A stretch of DNA of 33,114 bases from NCBI GenBank assembly GCA_029238785.1, contig JAQWFN010000033.1, positions 1 to 33,114 on the forward strand, in the 5' to 3' direction. Numbering within the stretch: position 1 is the first letter of the stretch; each line of letters opens with the position of its first letter. Shown one piece after another: positions 8,501 to 17,800 of this stretch. The notes under the pieces were generated by a model. The model ran no database searches. It was not told where the DNA came from and worked only from the letters and a program-made list of their open reading frames with translations. Source of the stretch: Flavobacteriales bacterium. GTDB lineage: Bacteria > Bacteroidota > Bacteroidia > Flavobacteriales_D > Sanyastnellaceae. The translations under genes were made by a program, and so were the position numbers.

Positions 8501-8899
8501 TTGTATCTGGAGGTGAATGAGTTCCGCTCTGGGATTGCTTACAGAGACGGCAGCGGATGGCGTTTTGAAGCCTTGCCTGCATTAGCCCAGATTTCCGCAC
8601 TAAAGTCGATTATTGCTCGAGATTTGAATGGAGATGGTCGATTAGACTTGGTTCTTGCAGGGAATCATTTTGGTGCAGAGGTGGAAACCACGAGGCATGA
8701 TGCATCGAACGGCTTGGTGCTTGTTCAAATGGCCGATGGAAGCTTTGAGGAGCGTCGGGTTTTAGAAAGTGGCTTCTACGCTCCAGGTAATGTGGTAGAC
8801 ATGCAATGTGTTTTTGTGCCATCGCTTGGAAAAGAAGTTCTTATCGTAGCTTCAAACAATAGCAGGTATGCTGCATTTGTTCTTGGCTTAAGGCCTTAG
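5594..8899 (+). CDS. FG-GAP/VCBS repeat lipoprotein with central ASPIC/UnbV domain (CRTAC1 family)
   Basis: 1101 residues. The N-terminus MKKLLYILCSCFLLISC is a lipoprotein signal. Two blocks of FG-GAP/VCBS repeats follow, each with a DxDxDG-type calcium loop. Block one (about residues 70-500) includes DLNGDGLPDLYF, DVNGDGHLDIYV, DYDHDGDLDLFL, DLNHDGWVDIYV, DFDQDGWNDLYV and DLDQDGDLDLIV. Block two (about 640-1080) includes DINGDGLEDAFL, DADQDGDQDLVV, DWDLDGDVDVFL, DVDNDGQLDLLL and DLNGDGRLDLVL. Between them (about 505-592) lies an ASPIC/UnbV domain (LLVIFPDGKAIKRYDVPANQ). Such proteins fold as Ca-bound beta-propellers exposed at the cell surface, often in polysaccharide or adhesion contexts; the ligand is unknown. 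Its ATG lies 15 bases after a terminator T-run, so promoter space is very tight. Confidence 0.88.
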   Translation: MKKLLYILCSCFLLISCSEEETQNLPSSEADQSLLRFSQHSASNSGVTFQNTITETEEVNHLEWDAVYYGGGVAAGDLNGDGLPDLYFSGNQVEDAVYLNKGNFQFEDASLQAKIQEPGTWSNGVAMADVNGDGHLDIYVCRSSWRMDDDQPELRRNRLFINQKDGSFKDEAAAYGVDNIGYSTQASFFDYDHDGDLDLFLLNAPSNNLDQKIRYQETGFPEFSSDKLYRNEGGTVFTDVSKEAGVDAYSFGLGVVCSDLNHDGWVDIYVANDYERPDYMYINQRNGTFVNQLNERIKHTAFTAMGCDAADLNNDGFVDLTVLDMQAEDHQRSKTNMPSMQPENFWSYVSKGYNYQYMSNVLQMNNGTGFFSDVAQMAGIASTDWSWAVLASDFDQDGWNDLYVTNGINRDIRNNDFALSFEEKLEQGVQVNLFEMVEEAPVTLTPNYLFHNKGNFHFEKTTDDWGLAEPAFSFGAITADLDQDGDLDLIVNNNNAHPFIYENQVSTGNWLQVAANAGTMNQQGLGTKAIAFVDGEIRYQELTGVRAYQSSSEPIMHFGLGEQTVIDSLLVIFPDGKAIKRYDVPANQRITFNSKEAKVQAIKVYDFKPALLRDYSQAIASAVPHQENAYDDFSREILLPHKQSEHGPALAVGDINGDGLEDAFLGASIGFESQFLLQNKQGGFDVRASGLKDEMYEDVSAILFDADQDGDQDLVVASGGYEFEVNSSRYAARLYMNNSGSFERASAGAWPEITTNASVVKALDWDLDGDVDVFLAGGVLPGKYPQIDRSYLLENLGDGKFSAQDVSDLLGQNGVITDVRWANLEGDERPELIAVGEWMSPSIFTWGESGLEKSPLSSGLEAFRGWWWSIDLADVDNDGQLDLLLGNMGENTKFHVSNKKPLRVYAKDFDGNGTNDVVLSKSYKDEFVPVRGRECSSEQMPFVKEKFTDYKSFSEANIQEVLGAGIDDALYLEVNEFRSGIAYRDGSGWRFEALPALAQISALKSIIARDLNGDGRLDLVLAGNHFGAEVETTRHDASNGLVLVQMADGSFEERRVLESGFYAPGNVVDMQCVFVPSLGKEVLIVASNNSRYAAFVLGLRP

Positions 8900-8972
8900 A
8901 CTTAAGATTGGTGATAAACTGCTCTCTAGGAATATTGGAACACCCAATGCTTACCACTATCTTTACGCCCTC

Positions 8973-11237
8973 ATGAACAAAATCAGAAAACAACAGGCAC
9001 TTGATTATCATTCTCAAGGCCGAAAGGGGAAGTTGGAAGTTATTCCTACGAAGCCTTACAGTTCTCAACTCGATTTATCTTTGGCCTACTCTCCGGGAGT
9101 GGCTGAACCTTGTCTTGCCATCGCTGAAAGACCTGAGGACGTTTACGAATACACGACCAAAGGAAACCTTGTAGCCGTGATTTCAAACGGAACAGCAGTG
9201 CTTGGGTTGGGCGATATTGGTCCGGAAGCCAGCAAACCAGTAATGGAAGGAAAAGGCTTGCTTTTCAAAATATTTGCAGACATCGACGTTTTCGACATTG
9301 AGGTGGACGCGAGTGATGTTGACCTTTTTGTTCAAACGGTTAAGGCCATAGCTCCAACATTTGGAGGGATTAACCTAGAAGATATTAAAGCTCCGGAAGC
9401 CTTTGAAATTGAAGAAAGATTAAAGGCTGAATTGAACATCCCGATCATGCATGATGACCAGCACGGAACGGCCATCATTTCTTCTGCCGCCCTCTTGAAC
9501 GCCTTGGAATTGGCAGAGAAAAGCATTGAAAATGTGCGCATTGTTATTAGTGGAGCAGGTGCAGCGGCCATGTCTTGTGTAGACTTGTATTTAAAATTGG
9601 GTGCGCGACTTGAGAACATGGTGATGTTCGATTCCAAAGGAGCGATCAGCAAAACCCGCACTGATCTCGACAAGAGAAAGCAGCGTTTTGCTGGAGATCA
9701 TGATTTTAAAGATTTGGCCGAGGCAATGAAAAATTGCGATGTGTTTTTGGGTTTGAGCAAAGGTGGTGTTGTGAATAAAGACATGATTGCAAGCATGGCT
9801 GAAAACCCGATTGTTTTTGCTCTCGCGAATCCAGATCCTGAAATTGCATACGACGAAGCAAAGAGTGTTCGCAAAGATGTGATTATGGCAACCGGGAGGT
9901 CTGACAATCCCAACCAAGTGAACAATGTACTTGGTTTTCCATATATATTCAGAGGTGCCTTAGACGTGCGAGCAACATGCATTAATGATGAAATGAAGCT
10001 CGCTGCCGTAAAGGCCATTGCAGATTTAGCTAAGGAAAACGTGCCTGAAGAGGTGAATGAGGCTTACGACTTGAAGAACATGTCTTTCGGGAAAGAACTC
10101 ATCATCCCAAAACCAATGGATCCAAGATTGATCACTACTGTTAGTATGGCGGTGGCGAAAGGAGCGATGGATTCTGGGGTAGCGCAAAAACCAATTTTAA
10201 ATTGGGATGCCTACGCAAGAGAATTGAGAAGACGACTAGGTCAGGACAATAAACTTATAAGAAGTATCTCCGAGCGCGCGAAGAAGCGACCGAAGAAAGT
10301 GGTTTTTGCTGAGGCGGATAATTATAAAATACTCAAAGCTGCGGAACAAGCGGTAGATGAGGGTATTGCGGTGCCAATTCTTTTGGGTGATATTGAACTG
10401 ATTCAGAAAATGATTGAGGACAACAACCTGGAGTTGGAGGGTGTTGAGATTGTTGATGCTCGTGCCGCAAGTGAACGTGCACGCCGCGATTATTTCGGAA
10501 GTATACTTTTTGAGAAGCGAAAACGAAAAGGACTCACTTTGAGTGAAGCAGTGCGCTCAATGAGAGACCGAAATTATTTTGGGGCGATGCTGGTTGAGAC
10601 AGGCTATGCAGACGCCTTGATTTCTGGAATTGCTAGAAACTATAGAAACGTTATTCGTCCGGCCCTCCAAATCATTGGAATGGAAGAAGGCGCCAAGCAA
10701 GTCGCGGGGATGTACATCATCGAGTCGAAAAAAGGTCCGGTTTTCTTTGCAGACACCACCGTGAACCTAGACCCCACGGCTGAAGAGATTGTAGATATCA
10801 CGCTTTTGGTGAACAAAACAATCCAAAAGATGAGCATCACGCCAAAAATTGCGCTTTTATCGTACTCGAATTTCGGGTCGGCAGAAGGGGCAGATGCACA
10901 GAAAATGCGCAAGGCGACGGAATTGCTTCACCGCAATCATCCAGAATTAATCGTGGACGGAGAGATTCAAGCGAATTTTGCGCTCAACAACGAAATGGCT
11001 GCTGAGCTTTTTCCATTTTCCCAATTAAAAAATAGAACTACCAATACCCTTATTTTCCCTAACCTCGCTTCAGGAAATATCGCCTATAAGTTGATGCAAG
11101 AGATGGGGGAGAAGGAAGTTATTGGGCCCATCCTTTTAGGGATGAAGAAGTCTTTCCACATTCTTCAAATGGGTTGCAGTGTTCGAGAAATAGTGAATAT
11201 GGTGCGCATCGCAGTTGTTGACGCCCAAACGAAATAA
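8973..11237 (+). CDS. maeB: NADP-dependent malic enzyme with C-terminal phosphotransacetylase-like domain
   Basis: 754 residues. It converts malate to pyruvate and CO2 with reduction of NADP, supplying NADPH and linking the TCA cycle to pyruvate. The malic domain (about 1-425) shows [57 protein letters not shown] and the dinucleotide-binding GAGAAAMSC near residue 194. From about 440 ([20 protein letters not shown]) a phosphotransacetylase-like domain follows; in MaeB enzymes this part is regulatory (acetyl-CoA sensing), not catalytic. The ATG gives the usual family N-terminus. A weak promoter-like pair (ATTG 8934-8937, TATCTTTA 8958-8965) would start transcription almost at the ATG, so its reality is doubtful. 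ruvA follows 3 bases after the stop. Confidence 0.95.
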   Translation: MNKIRKQQALDYHSQGRKGKLEVIPTKPYSSQLDLSLAYSPGVAEPCLAIAERPEDVYEYTTKGNLVAVISNGTAVLGLGDIGPEASKPVMEGKGLLFKIFADIDVFDIEVDASDVDLFVQTVKAIAPTFGGINLEDIKAPEAFEIEERLKAELNIPIMHDDQHGTAIISSAALLNALELAEKSIENVRIVISGAGAAAMSCVDLYLKLGARLENMVMFDSKGAISKTRTDLDKRKQRFAGDHDFKDLAEAMKNCDVFLGLSKGGVVNKDMIASMAENPIVFALANPDPEIAYDEAKSVRKDVIMATGRSDNPNQVNNVLGFPYIFRGALDVRATCINDEMKLAAVKAIADLAKENVPEEVNEAYDLKNMSFGKELIIPKPMDPRLITTVSMAVAKGAMDSGVAQKPILNWDAYARELRRRLGQDNKLIRSISERAKKRPKKVVFAEADNYKILKAAEQAVDEGIAVPILLGDIELIQKMIEDNNLELEGVEIVDARAASERARRDYFGSILFEKRKRKGLTLSEAVRSMRDRNYFGAMLVETGYADALISGIARNYRNVIRPALQIIGMEEGAKQVAGMYIIESKKGPVFFADTTVNLDPTAEEIVDITLLVNKTIQKMSITPKIALLSYSNFGSAEGADAQKMRKATELLHRNHPELIVDGEIQANFALNNEMAAELFPFSQLKNRTTNTLIFPNLASGNIAYKLMQEMGEKEVIGPILLGMKKSFHILQMGCSVREIVNMVRIAVVDAQTK

Positions 11238-11240
11238 ATT

Positions 11241-11825
11241 ATGATACATCACCTTAACGGTCGATTGATCGAAAAATCCCCCACGCATGCTGTTATTGAA
11301 TGTGCCGGAGTAGGCTACTTTGTTAATATCAGTTTGCACACGTATTCAGCCCTTGGAGACGATGAAAATGTTCGCCTCTTAACCCACTTGGTAGTTCGAG
11401 AAGATGCCCATACCTTATATGGCTTTCATCAAGAAGATGAACGGTCTGTATTTCTGAAGCTCATCTCTGTTTCTGGCGTTGGGGCTTCTACCGGGAGAAT
11501 GATCATCTCGTCAATGAGTCCGGATGAGGTGAAAACAGCCATCTTAAGTGGCGATGTCAAAGCCATCCAAAATGTGAAAGGAATTGGTGCTAAAACTGCG
11601 CAACGAATTATTGTAGATTTGCAGGACAAAATTGGAGAAGTTAGTGGTGGAGGAGAAATTATTTCACTTGGGGGCAATACAGCAAAGCTTGAAGCGTTAT
11701 CTGCATTGTCGTCGCTCGGCTTCGACAACACCAAAGCGAACAAAACTCTCGAGTCTATCTTGAAACAGCACGGTACTGACCTTTCAGTAGAAGCGTTGAT
11801 TAAGATGGCGCTCAAATTGATGTAA
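11241..11825 (+). CDS. ruvA: Holliday junction branch migration protein RuvA
   Basis: 194 residues, the normal family length. RuvA binds four-way DNA junctions as a tetramer and loads the RuvB motor in recombinational repair. Domain I (1-65, MIHHLNGRLIEKSPTHAVIE) is an OB fold. Domain II carries two helix-hairpin-helix motifs, VSGVGASTGRMII (about residues 77-89) and VKGIGAKTAQRII (about 112-124). Domain III (about 150-194) is the RuvB-binding end. No ruvB is nearby. It sits 3 bases after maeB and 3 bases before the sprA frame, so the three genes are very likely one transcript. Confidence 0.95.
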   Translation: MIHHLNGRLIEKSPTHAVIECAGVGYFVNISLHTYSALGDDENVRLLTHLVVREDAHTLYGFHQEDERSVFLKLISVSGVGASTGRMIISSMSPDEVKTAILSGDVKAIQNVKGIGAKTAQRIIVDLQDKIGEVSGGGEIISLGGNTAKLEALSALSSLGFDNTKANKTLESILKQHGTDLSVEALIKMALKLM

Positions 11826-11828
11826 TAC

Positions 11829-14800
11829 GTGATCTTGAGCTCTAAAAAATGGATGAAGTACTCATTGGCAATCGGCCTTCTGAGTATTGTGTGGATAGGT
11901 TTCTCTAACAATGTGGAGAGTTCCTTTGTGAATCCATTGCACCCCAAAGTTCGACGAGAAAAAATAGCAGTTCAAGCTGTTGATACAGGAGATGTGGTGC
12001 TCCCGCTTCCACATGGTGAAGACAGCAACAACCCGGTAGAAAATACGGGTGGAGTTTCCCTCGATTGGCCAGATAACATTCAGTATTCGGTTGAGTACGA
12101 CCCCGAAACAGGGAATTATGTGGTTTACCAAACCATCGGTGATTCACTGCGCTTTAGAATGCCTACCACCTACACGCTGGATGAATACCTAGAAACCAGC
12201 ATTAATGAAAACGTTTCTGAATATTGGACGAGGCTGCAGGAAGAAGAAGATGAAGAAGATCGTGCTTTTGAACCTAAACTTACTGTTGGTGGAGAAGGTT
12301 TTGACCGAATTTTTGGTGGAAATGAAATCTCAATTCGACCACAAGGATCTGCAGAATTGACCTTTGGTGTTAATGTCAGCAAAACAGAAAACCCAAGAAT
12401 TCCAGAGCGTCAGAGAACCATCAGTACCTTCGATTTCCGTCAAAGAATTCAATTAAATGTAGTGGGGAATATTGGTGAGAAAATGCAACTGACTACCCAA
12501 TACAACACCGAAGCAACTTTTGATTTCGAGAACCAAATGAAATTGGAGTACACGGGCGATGAGGATGAAATCATTAAAAAAATTGAGGCAGGTAACGTGA
12601 GTTTGCCGCTCCGTGGGACACTCATCTCAGGAAGTTCAAGTCTATTTGGTCTGAAATTGGAAACGCAGTTTGGTCGCTTAAGAAACACCACCGTTTTCTC
12701 TCAACAAAAAGGGGAACGAAAAGAAATTGAGGTAGAAGGAGGTGCACAAACCCAACTTTTCGACATTCGTGCAGACAACTACGAAGCCAACAAACACTAC
12801 TTCCTCTCAAATTGGTTCAGAGACCAATATGATATTGCCCTTCAAAGTCTTCCTGTGGTGAATTCTGGTGTGAACATCACCCGTATCGAAGTTTGGGTGG
12901 TGAACCAACAAGCGAACACCCAAGACGTCAGGAATGTGATTGGTTTCGCTGATCTTGGTGAGAACCAAGCTTACATGTCGAGCAACATCAACGTTCCTTC
13001 ATATGTGGATGATCCCAACTTGGCCATCACCCCAAATCCATCGAACCTCAATAATGAGATTTTTAGTCGTGTCACTAGCAACCCAGATATCATGGGCTTT
13101 AGTGGAGCAAACGCGGCCATTGCTGCGGAGTTCCCAGAATTTCAACAAGGGATTCACTATGAAAGGGTTGGAAATGCTAGGAAACTTAGTCCTTCTGAGT
13201 ACTCTTACAATACAAGACTAGGGTTTGTCTCACTTCGTCAGGCGCTCAATAATGCCGAGGTACTTGCGGTGTCTTATGAGTATACCCTGAACGGTGAAAC
13301 CTTTCAAGTAGGTACCTTGAGCCAAGATGGATACACTGCACCAAGTGCACTTGCATTGAAAATGCTGAAAAGTTCTATTACGCAAGTAAGTTTAGACAAC
13401 GGCGATCCTTCTCCAATGTGGGACTTGATGATGAAAAACGTCTACAGCATTGGCGCATTTGGGGTGAACAGAGACAACTTTAGATTGGATGTTTGGTATA
13501 ACGATCCCTCAACGGGGGTTGACCTGAATTATATTCCAAGAGAGCCTTTGGACGGACAGCTTTTGATTCAAGTTTTGAACATGGATCAATTGGACGTCAA
13601 CGGAATGAATAACCCAGATGGTGTTTTCGATTTTGTTGATCAGGCAGCTACCATGGGTGGTTTGATTCAAAGTGATAATGGTAGGATTTTCTTCCCAGTT
13701 GTAGAGCCTTTTGGTGAACACCTGGCCAATGAAATTCGAACAAGATTGCCTGCAGAACCCGCATTAGCAGAGGCGGTGGTAAATACCGTGGTTTTCCAGC
13801 CTTTGTATGATAGTACGAAAACAGCTGCGCAACAAATTCCATCCTTAAATCGATTCAGACTTCGCGGACAGTATCAAAGTTCTTCTTCATCAGAGATCCC
13901 ATTGAATGCTTTCAACGTGCCTCAAGGTTCGGTTACTGTTACTGCAGGAGGTGTGAGATTGGTAGAGAACCAAGATTATACGGTTGACTATAAACTCGGT
14001 CGGGTTCGAATTTTGAATGAAGGACTCCTCGACTCTGGTCAGCCCATCAAAGTATCACTCGAAAGTAACTCCCTCTTCAACATTCAAACAAAAACAATGA
14101 TTGGAACCCGCTTCGATTATGAGGTGAGTGATAATTTCAATGTTGGGGCCACCATGCTTAATTTGCGGGAGCGACCCCTAACACAGAAGGTAAATATTGG
14201 TGATGAACCAGTAAACAATACCATCTTGGGAACCGACCTCTCTTACCAAACAGAGTCTGGTTTCCTAACCAAAATGGTTGATAAAATTCCATTCATCGAA
14301 ACCAAAGAGAAGTCGAGCATTGATTTTTCTGCGGAGGCGGCCTACCTTATTCCTGGGCACTCCAGAGCCATTGGTAGAGATGGAAATGCTTACCTCGACG
14401 ATTTCGAAGGAAGCCAAAGTACCATCGATATTCGTTCCATCAATCAGTGGTTCTTGGCGAGTACACCTAAGTTACAGCAAGACCTTTTCCCAGAGGGTGA
14501 TATTGAAGACAATCTCCAATACAACTATAATAGAGCGAAATTAAGCTGGTACATTATTGATCCGCAGTTCTTCCGTGGGAATGGATTGAATGACGGACAG
14601 GTTGATGATGCCATTCGAAGCGACCACAGAATGCGTGAGGTGCTTGAGAACGAGGTATTCCCAAACCGTGAACTTCCTGCAGGAACACCTCCAAACATCG
14701 CCACACTTGATTTAACCTATTACCCCGATGAACGTGGTCCGTATAACTATGTACCACCAGGAGGAGATCAGTTTGCCGATGGATTGAATCCAGACGGTAG

Positions 14801-17800
14801 CTTGGCCAATCCTGAGGAAAGCTGGGGTGGTATTCAACGCGCCTTAACAACCACCGATTTTGAAGCCTCAAACATTGAGTTTATTCAATTTTGGTTGATG
14901 GATCCTTTTAATGACGATTCGCCGAACCAAAGTGGTGGTGACCTCTATTTCAACTTAGGGAACGTTTCGGAAGATGTCTTGAACGATAGCCAATTGAGCT
15001 ACGAGAACGGTATGCCGAGTGAAAACCAAGACCTTCCAATATTGACGGGCACATGGGGATTCTATCCAGACCCTTCTACTTTTAACGTCGTAAATGCCTT
15101 CGATAACTCAGTAGGTAACTACCAGCAGCAAGATATTGGTTTGGATGGATTGAACAGCGACGCAGAGCAAGACTTCTTTGCTGATTGGCTCGCTGATTTG
15201 CAGGCCTTCCTTACTCCTGAAGCCTATTCTCGTTATGTGAACGACCCTTCTGCTGATGACTTTGAATACTTCCGAACGCCTGAGGCCCAAGCTGCCAATG
15301 CTACCATCTTGCAGCGTTACAAGGACTTCAACGGTTATGAAGGAAACGCCAACACGGCCAGCCCGAACGGTTACCCAATTACGGCAACCACCATTCCGAA
15401 TACGGAGGACATCAATGGCGACATTACGCTTGGAACCATCGAAAGCTACTACCAATATAAAGTTAGTCTTCGTCAGCCAGACCTCGGAGAGCAAAACATT
15501 GGAAACAACTACATCTTTGATAGCTTCGAACAAAACGTGAATACACCAGAGGGTGACCGAAATGTTCGTTGGTACCAGTTTAGAATTCCAGTGCGTGAAT
15601 TCCAACGACGTGTAGGAAGCATCTCTGATTTTAGAAGTATTCGTTTCATGAGAATGTTCATGAAGGGATGGAATGAAGAAGTTACCCTGCGTTTTGCTCG
15701 TTTGGAGTTGATTCGTGGTGAATGGAGACAATTCCTCGGGTCACTCGAAGGTGCTCAAGAGATCGAACCTGGAGATCCAGAACCAACTACCTTTAATATC
15801 AACGCCGTAAACATCGAGGAAAACGGAAACAGAGATCCAATTCCTTATGTTACCCCTCCTGGAATTCAGCGAGAAATTGATGTGGCAACCGCCAATCAAC
15901 GTCAGTTGAACGAACAATCGCTCGCCTTAAACGTTTGCAACCTCGAAGATGGTGATGCACGAGCCGCCTACCGGAACGTGAACTTCGACATGAGGATGTA
16001 CGAAAAGCTGAAGATGTTCGTGCATGCGGAAGCCGGCACGGATGAAGAGGTGCTGGCCAATAAAGATGTGACGTGTTTTATTAGACTGGGTAGTGATTTC
16101 GACGATAATTACTACGAGTATGAATTACCAATGACCGTCACCCCATGGTACACAGGAGACCCCGATGCCATCTGGCCCGAGGCAAACGACTTTGAAATTG
16201 AATTTAAGAAACTACAAACGCTTAAGGTAGAACGACCTTCTGGTTTCCCTGTTCAGCAAGTCTTCACACAAAGAGATGGTGAAGCTTTAATTAAAATCAA
16301 GGGTAATCCAAACTTGGCGAATGTTATTGTTTTAATGATTGGCGTTCGAAACCCGGATAAAGATGACGGAAATTTTGCCGGCGATGATGGCTTGGCGAAG
16401 TGTGCTACCATTTGGGCAAATGAGCTTCGTTTGACCGACTTTAATGAAGAGGGCGGTTGGGCTGCAGTAGCTCGTATGAATGCCACACTTGCTGATTTCG
16501 GTAATATTTCTGTAGCAGGTAATATTTCTACTCCAGGGTGGGGAACACTGGAGCAAAGAGTTCAAGAGCGCCAACGAGAAACAGTAATTGGTGTAGACGC
16601 GAACTCAACGCTTCAATTAGGGAAATTCTTCCCAGAAGAATATGGTGTTCAGCTTCCTTTGTACTTGGGGTACTCTGAAAGTGTAACAACACCACAGTTC
16701 GATCCGCTCAGACCAGATATTGAGATTGATGAAGTTCAGTTGACAAGACCTCAGCGAAAGCGGGCCCAACAAATTGTAAGAAGACGAAGCATCAACGTTA
16801 CCAACTTTAGGATTGCGCCAACCGGTAATGCACCAAAAGAGGCAGGAAAAGGTAAAGACGGGAAAAACGATAATCCATCGAAGGGTGGAAAAGGTGGTTC
16901 TGGAGGAAGTTCAGATCCCCGATTCTATAATATTTCGAACTTCAGTTTGTCATACGGTTACAATGAAACCTACCGACGCGACATCAACATGGAGTTCCTC
17001 ATGAACAAGCAATACCGAGGTGGATTGAACTACAGCTTCAACAACAAACCTACCGAGGTAAAACCTTTCAATAAGTTGATAGGAAATGCAGCTTATTTGA
17101 AGTGGTTAAAGGACTTTAACTTCTACACAGGAATCAAGCAGTTTTCATTCAGCACGCTCATGGATCGTACCTACGAAACCAGTAGACTGAGAAACAACAC
17201 AGGAGCACTCTTCGGAGTGGAGTCTGATGTCTTGATTCAAACGCAGGTACTCAAGCAGTGGAACTGGAAGCGAGATTACAACTTGCAGTACGACATCACT
17301 AAAAACCTCAAGTTCGATTTTAACGCAAGCAACTTAGCCTTGGTTGGTGAACCTACAGGAGTTATTGATCGTGAAGCAGAGGGTTACAGTGCCTATCGTG
17401 ATACCGTTTGGAACAACATTCGAGGTTTTGGTGAAACCACCAATTACAATCACACCTCTTCTCTCTCATACAAGCTTCCTTTTGATAAAATTCCACTCTT
17501 AGATTTCATCAGCTCGGATGCTAGATATCAATCGGCCTACCGCTGGGACCGAGCACCATTTGCGCAAGATTCCTTGGGGCACACCATTCAGAACAGCCGA
17601 AACTTGAGCTTGAATGCACAAGCAAATTTGGTGAATTGGTACAATAAGATCGATTACTTCAAAGACATCAACAATGCCAAGCCAGCACGCCAGAACAATC
17701 GGAATACCGATAATTCTAGGAAAAATGGCTTTGGTGAAACGGAAGAGGAAGAGGAAGAAGAAAAGGCGAAAATTGACCCAGTAAAGAGCATTGCCCGCCT

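Noticed and set aside
15108-15731. 207-residue antisense frame inside sprA
   Set aside because: It is fully antisense to the strongly conserved sprA, has no domain pattern and no promoter-like site, and is best seen as a shadow.
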